Source: an uncultured Acidaminococcus sp. (GTDB lineage Bacteria > Bacillota_C > Negativicutes > Acidaminococcales > Acidaminococcaceae). From it: a stretch of 6,265 nucleotides of DNA. Position 1 is the first letter of the stretch, and each line of letters begins with the position of its first letter. Shown here piece after piece: positions 1 through 6,242 of this stretch. A program made the position numbers and the translations under genes. The stretch covers positions 1-6,265 of the forward strand of contig OMUE01000129.1 in assembly GCA_900314165.1 (NCBI GenBank), in the 5' to 3' direction. Below the pieces are notes generated by a model, which saw only the letters and a list, made by a program, of their open reading frames with translations, had not been told where the DNA came from and searched no databases.

Positions 1-54
1 CTTTGAAATAGATATTGCGTTGGTTTTTCTGTAAGAGAGATTGTTGAAGGGGAA

Positions 55-88
55 ATAAAAAATCCGTCCCTCCAATGAGGGACGGATT
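55..88 (-). terminator. Rho-independent terminator of the T-box leader
   Basis: A perfect 12-bp stem (61-72 with 77-88) with a 4-nt loop (73-76) is followed on the minus strand by a T-rich run. The run consists of the two T at the stem foot plus four more, then ATTT. Its 5' arm contains the CCGTCCCT that also pairs with the T-box sequence in the antiterminator, so this is the regulated 'off' structure of the leader. The remaining bases to position 1 contain no ribosome binding site or start codon that I would trust; the regulated gene begins outside the window. Confidence 0.93.
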
Positions 89-341
89 AGAATTCCGCGA
101 TACCACCCTGATTCCCATGACATTGCTGTCACAGGCTCTCTACAACGTACCAACATACGCGTTTCCACTAACGGGGAACAACCGTCAGGACTTAATATTG
201 CTTCAGTCCTGCTCCTCTGGGATGATTTTCATTCTGCCTGTCATACCGGCTCACACCAACCGCCGGCTCTCTGAAATCCAGGTGAAGAACTACTCTTTCC
301 CTTCTCAGGATTTATCTATGTGCTGTGCTTATCAAAAGCTT
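57..341 (-). promoter_or_regulatory. T-box riboswitch leader, probably isoleucine-specific
   Basis: This is a tRNA-sensing transcription-attenuation leader. Uncharged tRNA pairs with a specifier codon in Stem I and, through its 3' end, with a bulge in the antiterminator, which allows read-through. On the minus strand the T-box sequence AGGGTGGTATCGCGG lies at 95-109. AGGG (106-109) and GCGG (95-98) pair with CCGT CCCT (78-85), leaving the 7-nt bulge TGGTATC (99-105). The same CCGTCCCT forms the 5' arm of the terminator, so the two structures exclude each other. Stem I shows the usual AGAGAGCC and GGTGTGAGCC segments (about 246-272). The specifier region reads TGAAAATCATCCCAGAG. Aligned with the family pattern, the codon is ATC (224-226) followed by A. 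The bulge UGGU fits a tRNA with discriminator base A, as in tRNA-Ile, and argues against the alternative reading AAT (Asn, usually G73). The controlled gene lies off the left edge. Class call is firm; the Ile assignment is inferred. Confidence 0.93.
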
Positions 342-347
342 GGCTCT

Positions 348-375
348 ATAATACTACTTTAAGTTTTTTTGTCAA
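348..375 (-). promoter_or_regulatory. Sigma-A type promoter of the T-box leader
   Basis: On the minus strand a perfect -35 hexamer TTGACA (370-375) is followed after 16 nt by TATTAT (348-353), a five-of-six match to the -10 consensus. The spacer is A-rich. Transcription would start near position 341 and run leftward into the T-box leader, giving a leader of about 280 nt up to the terminator, a usual length for this class. Its position directly upstream of a recognisable riboswitch makes a chance match unlikely. Confidence 0.85.
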
Positions 376-402
376 GGGATTTTTTGTATACAACCTGGAT
401 CA

Positions 403-553
403 GTGAAAAGCGAAAAGTGAAGAGTGAAAAGTGGTCCGCTGGATGAACACACCCCCACCACCGGCTACGCCGGTCCCCCGCCCCCGCCCTGCGAGGGCGG
501 ACAGAGTTAGCGCAGTGCACCCTCTTCGCTCTTTACTCTTCGCTCTTCGCTTT
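403..553. repeat. Composite intergenic repeat, copy A: inverted heptamer arrays around two hairpins
   Basis: The left arm (403-434) is a period-7 array: GTGAAAA, GCGAAAA, GTGAAGA, GTGAAAA, then GTGG. The right arm (524-553) is the same kind of array in inverse orientation: CTTCGCT, CTTTACT, CTTCGCT, CTTCGCT, then TT. On the minus strand it reads as G(C/T)(G/A)AAGA-type units. Between the arms are two small hairpins: ACCGGC-TAC-GCCGGT (460-474, 6-bp stem) and CCGCCCT-GCG-AGGGCGG (484-500, 7-bp stem), separated by a C-rich spacer. The right arm overlaps the end of the hydrolase gene. No T-run follows the hairpins on either strand, so I do not call them a terminator. The element recurs at 1451-1780. 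It resembles dispersed palindromic or short-tandem repeats of bacterial genomes in general form; I cannot name the family. Confidence 0.8.
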
Positions 554-1387
554 AACTTTCCACAGCTCTTCCCCGTCCAACTGGTACACGTCTTCTTCGC
601 CCTGGTCTTCCGGGCTGTAGCGGATAACGAGGGACACGTCGGGTTTGGCGTTGGGATGCAGCCAGACGCCGAAGGTGGCCAGGGTTTGGGGTCCGTCTTC
701 CCGGCTGCCTGTGCGCCAGATGCTGTTGTCCGGGCCGTCATGCTGGTCCCGGGCCAGTTCCATGACCTTGTCCAGTGTTAAAGACTGGGTCTCCTGAGCC
801 AGGAGCTCCGTAATCCTGCCGTAACGGGTATGGCTGGACACCGCTTTTTTCTTGTTCAGGTCCAGGAATTCCGGGCTCAGGTAGTGATTCGTGTGGGCCA
901 GAGTGGTGTTCTTTTCCCGGCGGACCTTGATGCGGCCTTCGCTGCCCACTTCCACATAGGCCAGTTCTGTGGCATCCCCTATAAGCAAAAACTTGGGTCC
1001 GCCCCAGATTTTCACCGTGTCCAACGCCTGTTGCACCGTGTTACAGCGGCCCAACAGTTTGCTGAGCACGTTGGTAGGTTTACCCATGGTAAACCGTTCT
1101 TTTTGAGGCAGTACGCTGGCAGCAGCGCTGAAGACCGCCAGGCCTCCTTCATTGACGCCTCCCCGGAGGCCCATCTTTTCCTCGTTGCCGCCGTAAAGAC
1201 CGTAATACCGGTACACAGGCCCCTGGACCAGGCGCATTTCCTGGTATTCCGGCCGCCAGTCCCGGTTCTTCACCATAAGTGTCCCGCCCCATTGTACAGC
1301 AGACCCCGTAGCGCCGAACAACGTACAGGCGTGGGCAAGGGTCGTACTAAGCAGCAGCAATAGTGCTATAAACAATGTTCGAATCAT
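533..1387 (-). CDS. Secreted Ntn-hydrolase, C45 / choloylglycine hydrolase-like (linear amide C-N hydrolase)
   Basis: A 284-residue protein predicted to hydrolyse, or transfer the acyl group of, a non-peptide amide using an N-terminal cysteine. Residues 1-20 are a signal peptide: Arg3, a hydrophobic core of Leu/Ile/Ala, then A-H-A before Cys21. Family features seen: CTLFGA at 21-26 (nucleophile), KNRDW at 40-44 (the Asn and Asp of the pocket), GVNEGGLAV at 77-85, GDATELAYVEV at 137-147, TNHY at 166-169 and SIWR at 222-225. The position usually held by Arg in the xRNxDW motif appears to be Lys40. The start at 1387 is preferred over an ATG nine codons upstream because it has GGAG (1396-1399) 8 nt before it and leaves a clean signal peptide. 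A-H-A-C does not fit a lipobox, so cleavage by signal peptidase I is expected. The substrate cannot be told; penicillin V acylase, bile-salt hydrolase and other N-acyl amidases share this fold. The last six codons and the stop lie in a repeat. No clear promoter was found upstream. Confidence 0.88.
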   Translation of the reverse strand: MIRTLFIALLLLLSTTLAHACTLFGATGSAVQWGGTLMVKNRDWRPEYQEMRLVQGPVYRYYGLYGGNEEKMGLRGGVNEGGLAVFSAAASVLPQKERFTMGKPTNVLSKLLGRCNTVQQALDTVKIWGGPKFLLIGDATELAYVEVGSEGRIKVRREKNTTLAHTNHYLSPEFLDLNKKKAVSSHTRYGRITELLAQETQSLTLDKVMELARDQHDGPDNSIWRTGSREDGPQTLATFGVWLHPNAKPDVSLVIRYSPEDQGEEDVYQLDGEELWKVKAKSEE

Positions 1388-1420
1388 ATTCTTCACTCCG
1401 CTTCTATAGAACATAGTGGG

Positions 1421-1439
1421 CTAGAGGGCTAGTTGCTAG
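1421..1439. repeat. Short CTAG array
   Basis: Three CTAG tetramers occur at 1421-1424, 1429-1432 and 1436-1439, spaced 8 and 7 bases, in a run of imperfect GGGCTAG/TTGCTAG units that decays into GGGCTGG (1441-1447). It sits between the hydrolase start and the second hairpin element, in the same relative place that the left heptamer array occupies in copy A. It may be the left arm of copy B. No function is assigned. Confidence 0.5.
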
Positions 1440-1450
1440 TGGGCTGGCTG

Positions 1451-1540
1451 TCCGCTGGACGGCCCCGCCACCGTGCCTTGGGAATGAACCCACCACCATC
1501 CGTACGGATGGTCCCCCGCCCTTGAAAAGGGCGGACATAG
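1451..1540. repeat. Composite intergenic repeat, copy B: hairpin block
   Basis: This block shares the framework of 435-505: TCCGCTGGA (1451-1459), then GAAC, then ACCACC before hairpin 1, GGTCCCCCGCCC between the hairpins, and GGGCGGACA after hairpin 2. Hairpin 1 is the perfect 18-bp palindrome ACCATCCGTACGGATGGT (1495-1512). Hairpin 2 is CCGCCCTT-GAA-AAGGGCGG (1516-1534, 8-bp stem). The stem sequences differ from copy A but the pairing is kept. Between TCCGCTGGA and GAAC it has extra sequence that copy A lacks. No open reading frame here looks like a protein. Confidence 0.75.
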
Positions 1541-1566
1541 AGGATGCTGATAGCTCTAATTCTACT

Positions 1567-1651
1567 CTCCCCCGCACTGTGCAAGGGGATGACAGGGCGC
1601 TGCCCAGAGGGCTGTCGCCCCCGTAGGGATCTTGTCATCCCCGTAGGGGAG
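1567..1651. repeat. Long interrupted inverted repeat
   Basis: Nested complementary segments bracket this stretch: CTCCCC (1567-1572) with GGGGAG (1646-1651), GGGGATGACA (1585-1594) with TGTCATCCCC (1633-1642), and GGGCG (1595-1599) with CGCCC (1616-1620). Together they would fold into one branched or extended hairpin in RNA or single-stranded DNA. There is no T-run after it on either strand. It is either part of the same repeat family or an unidentified structured RNA; I recognise no known RNA family. Confidence 0.6.
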
Positions 1652-1747
1652 GAGGACCGTCTGCAAAAACAAGTTAGTTCAAGGCAGATGGTGGTGGGGC
1701 TGGGCGGAGCCCTTTACAAAGCTGGCAAGGGGGCAGTGCAGCGCACT

Positions 1748-1780
1748 CCTCTTCGCTCTTTACTCTTCGCTCTTCGCTTT
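1748..1780. repeat. Exact 33-bp direct copy of the heptamer block
   Basis: These 33 bases are identical to 521-553 and in the same orientation, although the two lie about 1.2 kb apart. The unit is CTTCGCT/CTTTACT repeated four times. Just before it, GCAGTGCA (1733-1740) also occurs before copy A (512-519), so the shared segment is a little longer with small insertions. Here it lies in non-coding DNA upstream of the dehydratase-activase promoter. The interval 1652-1747 shows only weak short hairpins such as GGGCT/AGCCC (1697-1712) and nothing I can name. Confidence 0.85.
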
Positions 1781-1857
1781 TATTTTTTCATTGTACCACA
1801 TTTTACATTCTCGCTTAATTATGTTTCCTTCTACTATATGGATTTTTGTGCCTAGTG

Positions 1858-1866
1858 TGTTATAAT
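1858..1866 (+). promoter_or_regulatory. Extended -10 promoter for the dehydratase-activase gene
   Basis: TGTTATAAT at 1858-1866 is a full extended -10 element with a perfect TATAAT. No good -35 hexamer lies 16-18 nt upstream (candidates such as TGGATT at 1839-1844 are poor), which fits extended -10 promoters. The start of transcription would be near 1873, giving a leader of about 20 nt before the ATG at 1894. The surrounding 1780-1893 is strongly AT-rich compared with the flanking repeat and gene. No operator palindrome was seen. Confidence 0.65.
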
Positions 1867-1893
1867 AATATACACTTTAGTAAGAGGTGCATT

Positions 1894-4800
1894 ATGAGTA
1901 CGTTTAATGTAGGTTTAGACATCGGTTCTACCACAGCAAAAATCGTGGTACTGGACCATAAAAAAAATGTGGTCTTCTCCCGTTACAAGAGACACCAGGC
2001 CAATGTAACCGGCGTCCTGAAGGAAGTATTGTCCACACTGCGCTCCCAGATCGGCGCCGCAGCTTTGAAGCTGAAGATTACCGGCTCCGTAGGCATGGGG
2101 GTTGCAGAAAAATTCGGTCTGCCCTTTGAGCAGGAAGTTATCGCTGCCACGAAATTCGTGAAGACGAAATTTCCGGAAGTCTCCACCCTTATCGACATCG
2201 GCGGAGAAGATGCGAAAATCGTCTATATCAAACCGGATGGCAGCTGCGACCTGCGCATGAACGGCAACTGTGCCGGCGGTACCGGGGCCTTCCTGGACCA
2301 GATGGCCGTGCTGCTGGGCATACCCATCGAACAACTGAACGGGCTGGCTGAAAAAGCCCAGCACGTCCACTACATCGCTTCCCGCTGCGGCGTATTCGCC
2401 AAGACGGATATCCAGAATCTGCTGGCCAAGAACGTCAGCCGGGAAGACATTGCCATCTCCATATTCCATGCAGTAGCCGTCCAGGTCATTGCCACCCTGA
2501 GCCACGGCTGCACCATCGAACCCAAGATCCTGCTCTGCGGCGGGCCCCTGACTTTTATGCCTGCACTTCGCAAAGCACTTATGGATTGTTTAAAAATTCC
2601 TTATGTGAACTTCATTGTTCCGGACAATGCAAACCTGATTCCGGCTTATGGCACAGCCCTTAGCGCCCAGGATGCTCCCTCCATTACGGTGGACAAGCTC
2701 ATTGAGAAATTTGAACAGGCTCCCCAGACCAATGTGCGTACGGACGATGTGCTGCCAGCCATCTTCAAATCCCAAGAAGACTACGCCGCCTGGAAAAAGG
2801 CCAAAGAAGCGGACAACATCCAGCTGACGCCGCTGAATAGCGAGACGAAGGAAGTCTACGTAGGCATAGACTCCGGCTCCACCACTACGAAGCTGGTAGT
2901 CACGGACCCCCAGGACCGGATCCTGTTCACTTATTATGCGCCCAACAACGGCAACCCCATTGGTGCCGTCCAGAAGAGCTTTGAAGCCTTCTACGCAGCC
3001 TGCCTGAATACGGGAGCCAATCCCCAGATTCTGGGTAGCTGCTCCACGGGCTACGGCGAAGACCTGATCAAGGCCGCCTTCGACCTGAAGACCGGCATTA
3101 TCGAAACCATCGCCCACTATCTGGCAGCCCGCAAAATTAATAAAAAAGTGTCCTTTATTCTGGACATCGGTGGCCAGGATATGAAAGCCATCTTCGTAGA
3201 CCATGGCATCCTGAACCGTATGGAGCTCAACGAATCCTGTTCCTCCGGCTGCGGCACGTTCCTGGAAACCTTTGCCAAAGGCCTGAACTATTCCGTCAGC
3301 GACTTTGCCAAACTGGCCTGCGAGGCCAAGGAACCCTGTGACCTGGGCACCCGCTGCACCGTGTTCATGAACTCCAAGGTCAAGCAGAGCCTGCGGGAAG
3401 GAGTGACCATCGGCGATATTGCCGCCGGCCTGGCTTATTCCGTCATCAAGAACTGCCTGTACAAGGTGCTGAAGCTGCAGAATACGAAGGATCTGGGTAC
3501 GGAAATCGTGCTTCAGGGCGGTACCATGAAGAACGACGCCGTGGTCCGGGCTTTCGAACTGCTGACGAATACCACCGTACACCGCAGCAACATTCCGGAA
3601 ATCATGGGGGCTTATGGCTGCGCCCTGTTTGCCCGTCAGCATGCAGAAGGTTCTGTGACCCTAGACCATATGATCCACGTGGCCAACTACACGGACAGCC
3701 AGCTGCAATGCCATGGCTGTGAAAACAACTGTTTGATTAAAAAATACAATTTCTCCAATGGCAGTACGTATTTCTCCGGCAATAAGTGTGAAAAATTTTT
3801 CACCAATAAAGGCGGAGAACACAAGCCGGGAGAAAATATCTATGATTATAAATACAAGCTGTTATTTGACCGCCCTGTAAAAGAAGACGCGGAACGGGTC
3901 ATCGGCATTCCCAGAGTGTTGAATATGTACGAAGACTATCCCTTCTGGCATGCCCTGTTCACCACCTGCGGCCTGAAGGTCCAGTTGTCCGATCCGTCCA
4001 CCTTCAAAAATTACGAAGGCGGCATCCATGACGTCATGAGCGACAACATCTGCTTCCCTGCCAAACTGGTTCACGGCCACATCAACGACCTGATCCGCAA
4101 GCGGGTGAACCGGATCTTCATGCCCTACGTCATTTACGAACGGCAGGACGACAAGCGGCAGGTCAACAGCTACAACTGCCCTGTAGTGTCCGGCTATTCC
4201 GACGTCATCAAGAGCGTAACGAATACGGAGATTCCCATCGATGCTCCTCCTATTAACTTCCAGGATACGAAGCTGCTGAAAGGCCAAATTCGGAAATACC
4301 TGAGCTACATCGGCTTCGACCGGTTTACGGCGGACAAAGCCTTCAAAGAGGCTATGAAAGCCCAGGATGAATACGTCAAGGCCATCAAAGCGAAGAACGA
4401 AGAAATCCTGAAAAACAGCCGGGACAACCACCAGCTGACCATCCTGCTGGCTGGCCGGCCCTACCATACGGATCCCCTGATCCAGCACAAGCTCAGTGAA
4501 TCCATTGCGGCCATGGGCATCAACGTCATCAACGAGGATCTGGTCCGGGAGGACAGCTCCATCACCATTGACGACTCTTATCTGGTCCGCCAGTGGGCCT
4601 ATATCAACCGGATTTCCAAAGCAGCAGACTGGGTAGCCCGTCAGGACAACACCGTCCACTTCATGGAAATGACGTCCTTCGGCTGCGGCCCCGACGCCTT
4701 CCTGCAGGACGAAATCCGCGGCATCCTCCAGCGCCACAACAAGGCCCTGACCCTGCTGAAGATCGACGATGTGTCCAACATCGGTTCCCTGAAGCTGCGG

Positions 4801-6177
4801 GTCCGTTCCGTCGTGGAAAGCCTGCGCTACAATAACGAATTGCCCAAGGAAGACAAGCCTTTCGAAGAGCCTCCTCGTTTTGAGAAGGATATGAAGGGCT
4901 ACACAATCCTGTCCCCGTTCTTTACACCGTTTATCTCCCCGCTGATTCCTTCCGTGTTGAAGAACCTGGGCTACAACGTAGTGACCCTGCCGGAAAGCAC
5001 CGTGCAATCTGCGGATCTGGGGCTGAAATTTGCCAATAACGAAGTCTGCTATCCTGCTACCCTGGTAGTAGGCGACTTTATCCGGGCCCTGCAGTCCGGC
5101 AAATACGATCCGTCTAAGACTGCTGTAGCCATCAGCCAGACCGGTGGCCAGTGCCGTGCGTCCAACTACTACGGGCTCATCAAGCACGCCCTTATTGCTG
5201 CCGGCTTCAAGGATACGCCTGTCCTCTCCCTGGCTACCAGCAAGAATATCAAGAACGATCAGCCCGGCTTCGAGCTGAACTGGCTGAAGATTGCCAAAAT
5301 CACCGTAACGACGGTGCTGTATTCCGATATCCTGAGCAAGTTCTATAATGCTACCATAGTCCGGGAAGTAGAAACCGGCAAGGCAGCCCAGCTGAAGAAT
5401 AAATACCTGGAACTGGCCAAAAAAGAAATTGAAGCCAATAACTCCAGCGGCCTGCTGAAGCTGTTGAAACAGGCGGCAGAAGAATTCAACGCTGCAGTCA
5501 AACCGGATGTGCACCTGCCCCAGGTGGGTATCGTTGGGGAAATCTACCTGAAGTTCAACTCCTTCGCCCACAAAAACATTACGGGCTGGCTCATGGATCA
5601 CCAGATTGAGGTTATGCCTCCCCTACTGACTCCGTTCTTCATGCAGGCTTTCGTGAACCGCCTGACCAACAAGAAATTCGGCCTGGAACGGCACAAGGTG
5701 CCTCGCCTGCTGTCCGACTTCCTGTACTCCTGGGTCACCAGCCAGATCAAGAAGGTCAACAAGATTGGTGCCAAATTCCAGTATTTTACCCCCATTGAAG
5801 ATATCTACGACCTGGCCAACAACGGCAAGACCGTCATCAACATGGCGGCCCAGTTCGGGGAAGGCTGGCTGCTGCCTGCAGAAATGATCGGCTTTGCCAA
5901 AGCCGGCATCAACAACGTCATCAGCCTGCAGCCTTTTGGCTGTATCGCCAACCACATTATCTCCAAGGGCATCGAAAAGAAGATTAAGAGCCTGTATCCT
6001 AAGATGAACCTGCTGAGCCTGGACTTCGACAGCGGCGTCAGCGATGTAAACGTCATCAACCGTCTGCTGCTGTTCGTGGAAAACATCAACACCACGGAGA
6101 AGCCAGTTAAGCCAAAGATGGAAAAACCTCATAAAGAATTTGATTTGAACAAAGCCTGGGGAGAAATCAGGTTGTAA
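1894..6177 (+). CDS. Giant acyl-CoA dehydratase activase fusion (HgdC-like x2, DUF2229-like, dehydratase-component-like C-terminus)
   Basis: A 1427-residue cytoplasmic protein with no signal peptide or membrane segment. Domain 1 (about 5-265) is an ASKHA ATPase of the BadF/BadG/BcrA/HgdC type: DIGSTTAK at 9-16, DIGGEDAK at 101-108, and cluster cysteines Cys126 (NCAGGTG) and Cys165 (SRCGVFA). Domain 2 (about 321-590) repeats it: DSGSTTTK at 326-333, STGYG at 384-388, DIGGQD at 424-429, Cys449 and Cys488. A linker follows with Cys606, Cys609, Cys613 and Cys632. DUF2229-like sequence starts at IGIPR (670-674) and includes NICFPAK (Cys720), AGRPYH (853-858) and FGCGPD (Cys931). The C-terminal part (about 1003-1400) has NNEVCYP (Cys1052), GGQCR (Cys1087) and PFGCIANH (Cys1350), as in dehydratase-component-like proteins. 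HgdC-type activators use ATP to drive one electron into 2-hydroxyacyl-CoA dehydratases. The substrate of this long form is unknown to me. The start at 1894 has GAGGTG at 1884-1889; a frame opening at 1846 has no such site and begins before the -10. It reads intact. Confidence 0.92.
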   Translation: MSTFNVGLDIGSTTAKIVVLDHKKNVVFSRYKRHQANVTGVLKEVLSTLRSQIGAAALKLKITGSVGMGVAEKFGLPFEQEVIAATKFVKTKFPEVSTLIDIGGEDAKIVYIKPDGSCDLRMNGNCAGGTGAFLDQMAVLLGIPIEQLNGLAEKAQHVHYIASRCGVFAKTDIQNLLAKNVSREDIAISIFHAVAVQVIATLSHGCTIEPKILLCGGPLTFMPALRKALMDCLKIPYVNFIVPDNANLIPAYGTALSAQDAPSITVDKLIEKFEQAPQTNVRTDDVLPAIFKSQEDYAAWKKAKEADNIQLTPLNSETKEVYVGIDSGSTTTKLVVTDPQDRILFTYYAPNNGNPIGAVQKSFEAFYAACLNTGANPQILGSCSTGYGEDLIKAAFDLKTGIIETIAHYLAARKINKKVSFILDIGGQDMKAIFVDHGILNRMELNESCSSGCGTFLETFAKGLNYSVSDFAKLACEAKEPCDLGTRCTVFMNSKVKQSLREGVTIGDIAAGLAYSVIKNCLYKVLKLQNTKDLGTEIVLQGGTMKNDAVVRAFELLTNTTVHRSNIPEIMGAYGCALFARQHAEGSVTLDHMIHVANYTDSQLQCHGCENNCLIKKYNFSNGSTYFSGNKCEKFFTNKGGEHKPGENIYDYKYKLLFDRPVKEDAERVIGIPRVLNMYEDYPFWHALFTTCGLKVQLSDPSTFKNYEGGIHDVMSDNICFPAKLVHGHINDLIRKRVNRIFMPYVIYERQDDKRQVNSYNCPVVSGYSDVIKSVTNTEIPIDAPPINFQDTKLLKGQIRKYLSYIGFDRFTADKAFKEAMKAQDEYVKAIKAKNEEILKNSRDNHQLTILLAGRPYHTDPLIQHKLSESIAAMGINVINEDLVREDSSITIDDSYLVRQWAYINRISKAADWVARQDNTVHFMEMTSFGCGPDAFLQDEIRGILQRHNKALTLLKIDDVSNIGSLKLRVRSVVESLRYNNELPKEDKPFEEPPRFEKDMKGYTILSPFFTPFISPLIPSVLKNLGYNVVTLPESTVQSADLGLKFANNEVCYPATLVVGDFIRALQSGKYDPSKTAVAISQTGGQCRASNYYGLIKHALIAAGFKDTPVLSLATSKNIKNDQPGFELNWLKIAKITVTTVLYSDILSKFYNATIVREVETGKAAQLKNKYLELAKKEIEANNSSGLLKLLKQAAEEFNAAVKPDVHLPQVGIVGEIYLKFNSFAHKNITGWLMDHQIEVMPPLLTPFFMQAFVNRLTNKKFGLERHKVPRLLSDFLYSWVTSQIKKVNKIGAKFQYFTPIEDIYDLANNGKTVINMAAQFGEGWLLPAEMIGFAKAGINNVISLQPFGCIANHIISKGIEKKIKSLYPKMNLLSLDFDSGVSDVNVINRLLLFVENINTTEKPVKPKMEKPHKEFDLNKAWGEIRL

Positions 6178-6206
6178 GAAGCACACGATAAAGGAGCTGT
6201 GAAAAA

Positions 6207-6242
6207 ATGAGAGTGTGTCAAGCTAAGTGTGTAAGTCCATAA
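6207..6242 (+). CDS. 11-codon frame with strong ribosome binding site; possible remnant start of a downstream gene
   Basis: AAGGAG (6191-6196) lies 10 nt before an ATG, 29 nt after the stop of the dehydratase-activase gene. The frame encodes only MRVCQAKCVSP before TAA. A well-placed ribosome binding site close behind an operon gene is what one expects for a next gene, yet the frame ends at once. It may be a genuine micro-peptide, a leader, or the first codons of a gene broken by inserted DNA. I do not recognise the peptide. No terminator was seen between 6178 and the window end. Confidence 0.3.
   Translation: MRVCQAKCVSP

Noticed and set aside
75..362. 95-codon plus-strand frame
   Set aside because: It is antisense to the T-box leader and covers its promoter; the RNA structure fully explains the sequence.
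460..500. GC-rich hairpins as a terminator for the hydrolase gene
   Set aside because: Neither hairpin is followed by a T-run in the direction of transcription, and the same pair occurs in copy B, where no gene ends.
403..553. CRISPR array from the short repeated units
   Set aside because: The units are 7 bp in direct tandem with no spacers.
431..781. Plus-strand frame over the repeat and the hydrolase 3' end
   Set aside because: Its first part is the proline/arginine-rich translation of hairpin repeat DNA and the rest is antisense to the hydrolase.
1388..1414. Upstream ATG that would lengthen the hydrolase by nine residues
   Set aside because: It lacks a ribosome binding site and would place polar residues before a normal signal peptide; the internal ATG has GGAG at good spacing.
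1544..1855. 103-codon plus-strand frame between the two main genes
   Set aside because: It runs through the inverted repeat and the 33-bp heptamer array, has no ribosome binding site that convinces, and its sequence resembles no protein.
3862..5601. Long open frame of 579 codons on the minus strand
   Set aside because: It is antisense to the well-supported dehydratase-activase gene, has no family motifs, and is explained by GC-rich codon use opening the opposite frame. Other long antisense frames at 2590-3642, 1915-2505 and 5623-6186 are rejected for the same reason.
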